NCBI RefSeq assembly: GCF_030272615.1
Contig: NC_081405.1
Coordinates: 607,339,677 to 607,403,676, forward strand
DNA length: 64,000 bases
Direction of reading: 5' to 3'
Source: Cryptomeria japonica
Lineage: Eukaryota; Streptophyta; Pinopsida; Cupressales; Cupressaceae
Shown here: positions 55,515 to 64,000 of the stretch, piece by piece
How the letters are laid out: each line of letters begins with the position of its first letter
How positions within the stretch are numbered: position 1 is the stretch's first letter
Translations under genes and position numbers: made by a program
The notes under the pieces: generated by a model
Told to the model about the DNA's origin: nothing
Seen by the model: the letters and a program-made list of their open reading frames with translations, nothing else
Database searches by the model: none

Positions 55515-56765
55515 TGTAGACACCTAAAATGTCTCATTGATCATGAACTAATTATTCCTCTAATTGATTAAATAATTCTTTAATTATTTAATTAAGTTAG
55601 TTAATCTTATTCTTCTAATTTCACATTTCCTCATAATCTTACTAATTATTCTATTTTCTTATTCTATCATCATTTAATCATTTCAACCATTTTCTAATGT
55701 TAATTAAATATTTATTAGTTAATTAATTATGGTTAATTTCTCAATTTAGATAATCTTCATTATTTAAATAAATTGATTCTCAATTTCTATCTCTAATCAT
55801 CTAATCATTTAACTCTCTTCTAAATATTAATTAAATATTTATTATTTAATTAATTATGATTTAATCCTTTAAATTAAATAATATTTATTATTTTATTAAA
55901 TTAAATTTCTAAATAATTAAATAGTTTGTTTAAATTATTTAATTAGCTAATTAATTCTTCCATTTCCAAATCCCCGAATTATAATTTTATTTAATTTAAT
56001 ATTCTTCTAAATTTCTTCCAAATTCAATAACATGTGCATGATTTCAAAAACCAAATTGAAAATCAAAGTCAAGTTCTAAATATATTCAAATGCTAAATTG
56101 AATTAAATAAATTCAATTATTTGAATTAAAATCTCATGCAAATATTAAATAGAAAATCTAAATCTAAATGCAAGCACATGCTAAATTAATTAATTAAATC
56201 AATTATCTTTCCAACTTCTATTTCCATCTTTCAGTTAGCTTTTTCTAAATTAAGCTTTCTGTGTCATCTTCTTTATTTCCACAAATCATTCTTTTTCTTC
56301 CTTCAATCAACTTTATCTCAATTAGTTGACTCAATTAATCTATTCAATCTATTGAGTTTCACTCCTGCAATCAGCAGTTCAACTATCAAATTTTCATGTG
56401 AGCTCACCCGAGTTCCACCTCTTGCTCAATCTGTTCCACCTTTCAATCAATCTTCTCTAAAAATCTATAAATTGAGCATTCGATCTCCATTCTCAAGAAT
56501 CACAAACTTTGAATCCTTGTGTCACTTGCAGGTTACCACCGCAATATCTGAGAGACATCATACCACAAAGAGGAGAAGAGCAATGGAAGCAATATGCGAT
56601 CTTGGGATAGGGAGTTTTGATTTCATTTGATCATTTTAATTCCTATTTTCTTGATTGTGTTTTTTCATTGTCTTGTTTGTTAGATTCTTTGGTTAGAAGG
56701 GATTCGTGATTTCCATTTTTCTTCTAATCGATTACTTATTTTAAGATGATTTTTACATGCATACA
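55515..56765 (+). repeat. Gypsy-G2 5' LTR (1251 bp)
   Basis: It runs TGTAGACACC to ATGCATACA. It is strongly AT-rich, with words like AATTAATTAAATAA in U3. The TATA box is at 56466-56472 (CTATAAATTGAGC). The left target copy would be CCATC (55510-55514); the right one is outside the window. Confidence 0.88.
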
Positions 56766-56768
56766 TTT

Positions 56769-56786
56769 TGGTGAACCCGATGTGAA
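56769..56786 (+). other. Primer-binding site of Gypsy-G2
   Basis: TGGTGAACCCGATGTGAA begins three bases after the LTR. It is nearly identical to the site of Gypsy-G1. Confidence 0.78.
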
Positions 56787-56894
56787 GTAACAACAATTTA
56801 ACCTTCTTTAATCTTCTGTGTGATTTTTGCAGATTGTGCTGATTTTTCAATTTTTTTGTGCAGGTTGAACGAATTTCGAGAAAAAAAATTTCCA

Positions 56895-57061
56895 TCACGC
56901 AATCGAGCATTCATCATCACACAATTGCATAGACAGAATCATACATTCGACCGCTCAGGGTCATGCATTTGTTCTGACAGGATCACGCAATTGCCCTATC
57001 CAGATTGCGCAATCACCCTATCCAGATCGCGCAATCGCCCTTTCTAGATCACGCTTTCGCA
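56895..57061 (+). repeat. 22-bp CGCAATCG units in the Gypsy-G2 leader
   Basis: About five units fit GCAATCGCCCTATCCAGATC, the last three cleanly 22 bases long. Scattered relatives (CACGCAATCGACC) return at 57485-57625. The position matches the 21-bp array of Gypsy-G1, but the sequence is different. Confidence 0.72.
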
Positions 57062-57179
57062 AGAGACTTTGTTGTTTAATTTTTTCTTCCATCAGTTTTT
57101 TGTTCTATTTAATTCTGCCTCAAATTGGGTTAATCTGGGATCAAATTGCTTTTATTTTATGATTTGATTGATACAGTTT

Positions 57180-57434
57180 ATGGTAAGAAAAGTTCAGTTC
57201 AGGATTTCAAGTGCAAGAAGGACGAAACAACAAAGGAGAGAAGCCAAACACTATCAAAAGGTTCTTGAGGCAGAAAAATTGATACAGGATTCAGAAGAAC
57301 AACTGGCCTTAGACATATATAATAGCCTAGTTCTTTCTTATACAGTTAAATATGATCTAATCAATATTGAATGGATGATGAGGGATTTGGCTAGGGCTTC
57401 AAAATTAGTTTTGCAGGTTTCTGATCAGGTTTAG
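57180..57434 (+). CDS. Small leader ORF of Gypsy-G2, unknown product
   Basis: An ATG at 57180 opens a frame of 84 codons. The protein begins basic (MVRKVQFRISSARRTKQQRR) and continues as a likely helix (KVLEAEKLIQDSEEQLALDIYN), ending LARASKLVLQVSDQV. I recognise no family. It lies between the 22-bp units and the conserved leader block, upstream of gag. A leader ORF can be chance, a regulator of gag translation or a captured exon; an acceptor-like TTGATACAG lies just before it. Confidence that it is a real gene is low. Confidence 0.3.
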   Translation: MVRKVQFRISSARRTKQQRREAKHYQKVLEAEKLIQDSEEQLALDIYNSLVLSYTVKYDLINIEWMMRDLARASKLVLQVSDQV

Positions 57435-57719
57435 TTTTTTTAGTTTTTTTTTAGTTTTTAACTTTTATTGTTGTCTGCCTTCTGTCACGCAATCGACCTT
57501 TTAGTGCTATGCAATCGACCGACTATCTCGGTCTATCAGATTTAAGCATTCGCTTTGTAAGATTCACACATTTGGTCTGTAAGTATCACACAATCACACA
57601 GATAAAATTACGCAATCGCCTTTGTCAAGTTTTGAGTTTCTCTTTTCTATTAGTTTGATTTTACTACTAATCTTCTATTTACAGCCTATGGTGGATTTGC
57701 AGAGAGGATTAGATTAGTA

Positions 57720-57990
57720 TTTTTACATGCACACTTCACACTTCATTTTTAGTGCTTAAAATCAACAACAGTTAAAATGGACATGCATGGATAATCTCAC
57801 ACTTTGTTGTTGGTGCTTAAAATTAACATGGGATAAAATTGACATGCATGTATCTCACACTTGGTTTTTGGTGCTTAAAATCAACAAATGGTTAAAATTG
57901 ACATGTATACCTTCATACTTAGATTTGGTGTTTAAAATAGACATGCACATGAATATCTAACACCTAAATTTGGGCTATAAAATGAACATG
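57720..57990 (+). repeat. Five decayed units of about 60 bp in the Gypsy-G2 leader
   Basis: Each unit has GACATGCATG, CTCACACTT and GGTGCTTAAAATCAACA in this order. The copies differ by small insertions and base changes. Confidence 0.75.
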
Positions 57991-58059
57991 AATCAGGCTG
58001 CATTAGATTAAATCATTTTTCTTTTTCTTAAGATAAATAAATTTTTATTGTGTCTGGGG

Positions 58060-58545
58060 TAGACCTACTGTTGCACTAACTGATTTTCCACCCGCTTTCA
58101 GGGTCTTGGGAGAAACTAGAAAAGTGACAACAACATCCAAATTTTTATTTTATTCTATCTAGTGAGGGGTATCTTTGACTGGGGATTTTATCACCCCACA
58201 AAGGTACTTTTAATTGGAATGTTTTGGGGAATTCAATGTATGTGGGGGCATTCCCTGAACCGATAAGCTCAACTAAAGCCTTAAGTGGCTTGCTCTGAGA
58301 ATCCATCGTTGGATCAGGGCCCCTCAAAGCCTAATACTAAGAACCAATTTAGTTGCTGAAAATCCTACATTTAGTGGTTCCAGGAGTGCGGATCGTACCC
58401 CATAGATACCCTTCATGTACCTTACACTATGATATAGGAATCCCTTGGCTATAACATCCTCGGATCTTTGGGGTAAGAGAGACTAGCATGCCCAAGAAGT
58501 GTGTGCCGTAGAGTGGAGCCAGCGCTTGCAGATTCTCTATCTATT
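58060..58545 (+). other. Leader block of Gypsy-G2 related to those of G1 and M
   Basis: The best patch is GCCCAAGAAGTGTGTGCCG, then GTGGAGCCAGCGCT (58490-58529), matching GCCTGAGAAGTGAGTGC and GGGAGCTAGTGCT of G1. Weaker similarity reaches back to about 58085. The block holds no shared reading frame. Confidence 0.5.
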
Positions 58546-58873
58546 CAATTTGTTTCAGTATTTCGTAAGGGCCTCACTGAATGGTGTCCACTATCCAGCC
58601 TAAGATTGTTTTCCATGCTTTTGAATGTATCAATGTACTAGTCCAGTATTGAGTCAGTCCCTTGGACTATTTCAGGCCCTATCCCACATATCTATGAATT
58701 TTCTGAGATTGTTTTAAAATTGAGTCAGTTAGCTATACATACCTACAAGAAATTGTTCTCAGATTTGGATAACTACAAAACATTGTCCTACACATGAAGT
58801 TACAGAAAAAAAAGTCCATTTTGAAACCGATTCTCAAAAGTTCTTACATACTTGTGACCCTAAGCAGTCTTTT

Positions 58874-59050
58874 ACATAGTGTTTTGCATAGTCCTAATCA
58901 CATCCTCATTATCATCCTACGTCCTTGGCATAGTCCTAATTACATCCTCATTATTGTCCTACGACTTTTTCATAGTCACACTTACATCCTCATTATCGTC
59001 CTACGTCTTTTGCATAGTCCTAATCATGTCCTCATTATCGTCCTAAGTCT
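58874..59050 (+). repeat. Four 44-bp units in the Gypsy-G2 leader
   Basis: Units fit TTGCATAGTCCTAATCACAT, then CCTCATTATCGTCCTACGTC. They keep one frame open by chance (HSPNHILIIVLR), but this is low-complexity and not a gene. Confidence 0.8.
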
Positions 59051-59544
59051 TTTCCATTATCATCCATATTAGTTACATAGTCCTACATTATCATATACGT
59101 CTTCATCTAGACCTCATATACGTCTAAGTCCATTGCCAGTTATAGGTTCATAGCATGTGCCTTCATGGGTCTCCCAGGTGATGGTTTGCTCCCCTTCGAG
59201 CAACCTAATTTAGTTCCAAACGACAGTCAATGAGAAATCATTGATGGTCTAGCTAACTTAGCCTGGGATTTAAGAAGAAGCGCACCTAAATATATAGGAG
59301 TCATACACAAGATAAACATTGAGTTTAGGATTTCCCATATAATTGATAGAGAGATTGAGGCTGAACAACTTCGTCAACAAATGGAAAAACTTGCATTAGA
59401 GAAATCTAGAAATGCTCAAAAGGTCTCATGTCAAAATCCTCAATAGAGAGTCTAGTATAATCTTGTATACCTCATATTTACGTCTACAGTCTAGTGTGAA
59501 GTCATCATCTTGCATAGAACCACCCTCATATAAGCAATTTTAGA

Positions 59545-61058
59545 TGCCCACCACAAGGTCCCAGAAAGAGAAAGCAATAATGAACCTGAACAACACACAG
59601 TCTATAAATCCTACTTGGAACATGGACATGTCAACAGGTCAACACTCAGGTACACAAACAATGCCCACCATAAATGAATTACAATAGCATTTGGAAAAGG
59701 AAGAAATTGAGTCCTCTCAGCAAGACCCACATGTCCTCACGATCCTAGATGCACTTATACATAGCGATAGGGACAAGTATCTTTCGTTGTTAATACAAAA
59801 TGGGGAAAAAATACCTGAGGATTTTGATGTCACAAAATTTTACGACTAGGAAAAACTTTAGGTCAAGATAATAGTCAAACACCACCCTTGACATAAATAC
59901 AAGCAACGACCTCTAGTTTTCCTCAAAACGTACCTATCCAAACAAATGTCAACACAAATGGAAACTTTCAAACAAGTGTGTCATCCTCGATAATCAATGC
60001 TAGTATACCATCACAAAGCATACCGATAATATCAAGTACATCTCATCACCTATTCAAACACAAGCAACAAGTGCAACCCAATCTCCAGTTTCCTATTCTA
60101 TGGGATCCACATATAGTACAACCCAACCAAATCTGGGTTCACATATCACCTATTTCACAGTACCTAGTGGAACGCACAACACACAAGGTTATAATCTTGA
60201 TACCTTCCAACAACCTCCTAGTTATGCAACCACGAATCATTTTGTGGGACATACACAAACACAAGGTATACCTTTGACACAAATAGATATTCTGACACAC
60301 GAAATACAAAATTTACAACAACAAATGACGACCATGCAAACTAGCAACAACAATAAAAGTTACACGATCCATTTGATCACACATTATACATGCCACCTTT
60401 CCCACAACATTTTGAAACACCCAAATTTGATAGATATCGAGGGAGAGGTGATCCTAGAGATCATATCAAAGAAATTTTTATGGCATGTATAGGGGTTTCC
60501 TCAAATGATACTTATATAATGAGATTATTTCCTAAAAGTTTGGGAGGTCTAGCTTTAGAGTGGTTTTCACATTTACCACCAACCATCACATCATGGGGAG
60601 AATTAGATGAACAATTTATTGCAAACTTCGCGCACAACAGTGATACCCTGCTTACTTTGATGGACTTGTGTGTTGCTAAACAATATGAGAATGAAACATT
60701 TTCATCCTTCATACAACGATGGAGGGCTCTCTATAGGAGGTGCAAGACAGTTATCCCAGAAACAGAGCAAGTGGATATGTTCACAGAAAATTTGATTCCT
60801 AAGATTAAATATTTGATACAAATGCAATGTTTAACCACATTCAAACAAATCACGGAAAAGGTTCTCAAATGTGAGAAGGGACTAGTAAAACAAGGTCTTA
60901 TTAAGTATGGCAATACCAACAACAATGACAAATCTAAGTTTTGGTCGAAAAACAAAAATGTGACCAATGATGGTATTGTAGACACCAGAACGATAAACAA
61001 AACAACCCATTTTATCTTTGAGAACAAGTTAGTCAACAAATCCACATACAAGGAATAA
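59545..61058 (+). pseudogene. Gypsy-G2 gag
   Basis: The start at 59545 gives MPTTRSQKEKA, matching the other gypsy gag starts. A stop after NELQ (about 59683) and a frameshift near 60355 break the linker, which holds a helical LTHEIQNLQQQMTTMQ. The capsid is open from 60390 to 61058, with MPPFPQHFETPKFDRYRGRG, GLALEWFSHLP, DLCVAKQYENETFSSFIQRW and the basic end SKFWSKNKNVTNDG. It would form the particle. Confidence 0.87.
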
Positions 61059-61214
61059 CACAAAATCAGCAATTGTAAATGCTACACAAAACACGAACAC
61101 AAGATACCCAGGTTAAATACTCGAAGAAGAAATTACACACCTCTAGGAGAACCTATTGATTCAGCGCTCAAAAAGTTAATACAGACAAACACGATCACTT
61201 TACCTAAGGTAAGA

Positions 61215-61868
61215 GTGTATGAACCAGGTCCTTTCAAACCCACATGGTGGAATGATAATGATTTTTGCGATTATCATAGGACTAAATGTCACAAAATGAC
61301 AAGTTGCTACAAATTGAGAAATTTGGTCCAAGATATGACAGACCAAGGGGACATCACAATTGATATTGATAAAACCTTAGCAAACACAAATCATATGATT
61401 TTTAAAGATCCTTTTATTAAGCATGACAAAGGGAAAGCTACCATGTCAGGTACCTAAGACAATACAACTAACTACACAAAGGTCTCATACGACTACACTA
61501 TTCATGCCGTTAGCTCAAGAGATATAGCAAACAATGATTCACAAGAAACACTTGATCAAGATGACTAATATCAGAACACTCACATAGATGATAACCAAAT
61601 TTGCATGATATTCGAGGCATTGAAGTACGATGATGATAGAAATATTTGTCTCAGAGATTGGGGGCATGATCAACCATCTCACTCAGATTGGTTTGAAGAT
61701 GAAATCATAGAACATAGCATGGATGTCAAACATACTCATACAGACTATAAAGAGGGATTTAACATAAATCTTGATAAAACAACCTATGATACAAGTGATA
61801 CAATCACCATAACTCCTAGAGACAGAGAATGTGCAGTAGTTACTCACAAATCAACCGTAACTTTATAA
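61215..61868 (+). pseudogene. Gypsy-G2 Cys/His module and linker
   Basis: PTWWNDNDFCDYHRTKCHKM is followed by TSCYKLRNLVQDMTDQGDI, a C-x2-H-x4-H-x4-C box typical of plant gypsy gag ends. Stops near 61455 and 61567 separate it from a frame (61605-61868) with an acidic linker. This linker leads to the SLFEL and AILDRAL segment before protease. Confidence 0.78.
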
Positions 61869-62018
61869 TGAATACCATAAAATCAACCATGAGTAGTAGG
61901 AACTTACACTGTTGTTGACCAACTTAAGAAAACTCCTACACAAATATCATTATTCGAACTGTTATGAATTTTGCCCACTCATAGAGCTATACTGGACAGA
62001 GCACTTTAAGATTCAATA

Positions 62019-62560
62019 GTGAACAAAGATATTGATGAAAATTCCTTCCAATCTATGGTGGGAAATCTGGCACAAGGCACACGTATTGCATTCACAGAAC
62101 AAGATATTCCTAGTGATAGATTACTTCATAACGACCCTCTACATCTGGAAGCTTACATTCATAAGAGAAGAATCAAAAGAGTACTCATAGATGGGGGAGC
62201 CGGTCTCAACATTTGTACTTTAAATTTGGTCAAGCACTATGGTATTCTGAACTTCACATTGATTCTTCCAAGAGGATAAATATCAAGGCTTATGATGATG
62301 AAGAATGTCCATCTAAAGGCATTGTAACATAACCTGTACAAATAGGACCAATAATGATAGAGGTCGCTTTTCAAGTCTTGGATAGAGAGCTAGGATATAA
62401 CATGTTATTGGGTCGCCCATGGATCCACACCATGCAAGAAGTACCATCCACATTCCATCAATGTGTCAAATTCCTACACAATGGTATTTAAATCACCATA
62501 AAGGGTGATCCAAATCCATTCCAACATTGCAATTATCTGAAAGACAGTTTGGATAATCAG
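62019..62560 (+). pseudogene. Gypsy-G2 protease
   Basis: The active site is RVLIDGGAGLNICTLNLV (DGGAG). A frameshift near 62260 is followed by NIKAYDDEECPSKGIV, LGYNMLLGRPWIHTMQEVPS and FHQCVKFLHNG in the next frame, with stops after GIVT and in the NGI-ITIKGDPNPFQHC segment. The domain is the counterpart of 8090-8560 in Gypsy-G1. Confidence 0.84.
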
Positions 62561-63870
62561 GTACCTATCAATCGGGCTGCACCTCTTACTACACAGCTGG
62601 AAACATTAAAGATCACAGAAACAAAAAAGGAAATGCCTACAACATCATCCTTACAAATAAAAGATATGGGTTGTGGAGAGTACTCTATCGCAAATAATTT
62701 AAGTGGGAAACAATTGTCTCTTTCTCCTAAGTCCTTTGGGAAACCTCACACTATAGTGCAAAGGCGAGACAAAGGAAAAGAAATTGTCAGATACATAGAC
62801 TCATGCTCTTTCATTAGATGGGGTGACTTACAAGAAGAATCCTTGAACAAAGATGTTAACCATTGGATATATAGAGAGAACAAGATCATATGACAATACC
62901 TAGAATACACATAGATCAGTATGGAAATGGATTCAAAATACTTCAAAGACATGGATATGATGCTCTACAAAAACAAGGAAGACTAGAACCTATTGTTCCT
63001 AATGATAATCCAAGGAATCAAGGATAGGGATACAAGCATGTACAACATATCATCAAAGCAAGACAACGTACTCTTGATATACTAAATCAAGCAAGCAAAC
63101 CATCAGATTTCATATCACAAAGGAATTTGTCCACACAGGCGCTTCCATCTTTATCTCAAACAAGTAATCAGGTACCTACATGACCAAGTACAGAATCATA
63201 TGGAGAAGACATGAGACAACTCTTGCAAGAACCTACCACTGAGTTACAAAATGATGCAGTTATTGACACAACAGTACAGGCTAATGTGGCAACAGATGCA
63301 GGTTTACCACCACCACCCGAATCCCACCCATGGTTATTGTCACTACTTCTACCACGAGAAGCAACTCAGGCTCAACCTAACGAAACAAATGAAGAAAGAT
63401 TGCAAAAGCTTATACCAGGCTTAAGAAGTGTAACTAATATCCAAAGAAGACCAATCAATCTACAACAAAACCAGTGACATGAATAAGAAGAAATAAGTGA
63501 TGATAGCTCATATTATGAAACATATATTGAAGGTGAGACAAAATCTCATGACTACGAATTCTTATCACTCCATGATTCTAGCCCACCAGAAAATGTAATA
63601 TTAAGCAATCAAATAAGGCTTATACAGGATGAAGATACACAAAGTCAGTCAAACAATCAAGTCTTCATGTTATTAGAGTCTACTAAAGAAGGGAGTAATG
63701 ATTTACCCCTAGTGCATTCACACTTGATTGATTGGGGGCAAGAAAGAAAACCAACGCTGGATTGGTTTGAAAATAACGAAGCAATTTCAAAATTTCTAGG
63801 AGTCAGAGAGGGATTTCCACAAGGTGATCATAAAGAAGGGTTTGTTATAGACCTGAATAGGACAACATAG
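62549..63870 (+). pseudogene. Gypsy-G2 G-patch and linker segment
   Basis: The frame 62549-62893 has the conserved MGCGEYSIANNLSGKQLSLSP and SFIRWGDLQEESLNKDV segments, matching G1 at 8680-8870. After a stop, the G-patch (FKILQRHGYDALQKQGRLEP, about 62930-62990) is degenerate: the middle glycines are lost. The rest to 63870 is linker with stops, ending in VHSHLIDWGQE and FPQGDHKEGFVIDL, which G1 also has just before RT. Confidence 0.75.
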
Positions 63871-64000
63871 TTTGGAGAAGAAAGTACTTTTGCAACAAAA
63901 GATAAGAATTAAACTACCCATAATGACAAGAGTGACTTGGGTAATCTTCCTATGGAAAGAGAAAGGTCAGTGTTACTTAGAGAGGAAATAGAAAAAGTAA

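Larger units (their letters stand above)
55515..64000 (+). mobile_element. Gypsy-G2: Ty3/gypsy element, 5' part only (runs off the window)
   Basis: The LTR start TGTAGACACC at 55515 sits exactly where Copia-B copy 2 departs from copy 1. The 5' LTR is 55515-56765. Then follow the primer site, a 2.8-kb leader, gag, the Cys/His module, protease and the G-patch linker; RT would start beyond 64000. It is the same broad group as G1 and M but a separate family. Confidence 0.92.

Noticed and set aside
58794-59072. 92-codon frame in the Gypsy-G2 leader
   Set aside because: It is a translation of 44-bp tandem units, low complexity, with no motif.

Overview
The window is a repeat-only stretch of a large plant nuclear genome. 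I see no cellular gene in its native context, no rRNA or tRNA gene and no CRISPR array. Nearly all of it is LTR retrotransposon. The Ty1/copia elements have a tRNA-iMet-type primer site (TGGTATCARAGC) and the order gag-PR-INT-RT-RH. The Ty3/gypsy elements have two RNase H domains, a G-patch module and no chromodomain, like the Tat group. The density, the depth of nesting and the AT-rich, CpG-depleted decay suggest a giant seed-plant genome, with a conifer or other gymnosperm my best guess; this is inference and no species marker is visible. Layout, left block (1-43,712): the oldest visible element is Copia-X (minus strand), whose gag is cut in two (1-348 and 41,043-41,213). The cut is made by Gypsy-M (minus strand, 349-41,042, 1300-bp LTRs, target duplication GGAAC/TGAAC). 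Two younger elements lie inside Gypsy-M. Gypsy-G1 (plus strand, 1383-19,204, target duplication AGGTT) sits in M's 3' LTR, and Copia-A (minus strand, 24,003-31,675, target duplication GGTTC) sits in M's RNase H. The three target duplications, and the uninterrupted right LTR of M as an empty-site control, make the order of insertion unambiguous. Right block (43,713-64,000): about 0.6 kb of unclassified DNA, then Copia-B (minus strand, 44,331-55,514). Copia-B has the form LTR-internal-LTR-internal with the middle LTR shared, which is the signature of LTR recombination. Gypsy-G2 (plus strand, from 55,515) is inserted in its second leader and runs off the window before reaching RT. How the parts work together: each gypsy element has LTR promoter, primer site, a 2-3 kb leader, gag, a Cys/His module, protease, a G-patch segment, then (in M and G1) RT, RNase H, a second RNase H, integrase, a long 3' region, a polypurine tract and the 3' LTR. 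All are broken by stops and frameshifts; the best-preserved reading frame is the 508-codon RT/RNase H segment of Copia-A. The most interesting things are: (1) a plant mobile domain (PMD) gene lying antisense in the 3' region of G1, with an acidic tail and a short helical segment; (2) a leader block that looks non-coding and is recognisably conserved between G1 and M, and more weakly G2; (3) a U3 region in M tiled with near-perfect palindromes; (4) twin hairpins with an apparent compensatory change in M's 3' region; (5) a two-unit higher-order tandem array in M's 3' region flanked by a stray LTR-end fragment. All alignments were done by eye and percentages are rough.
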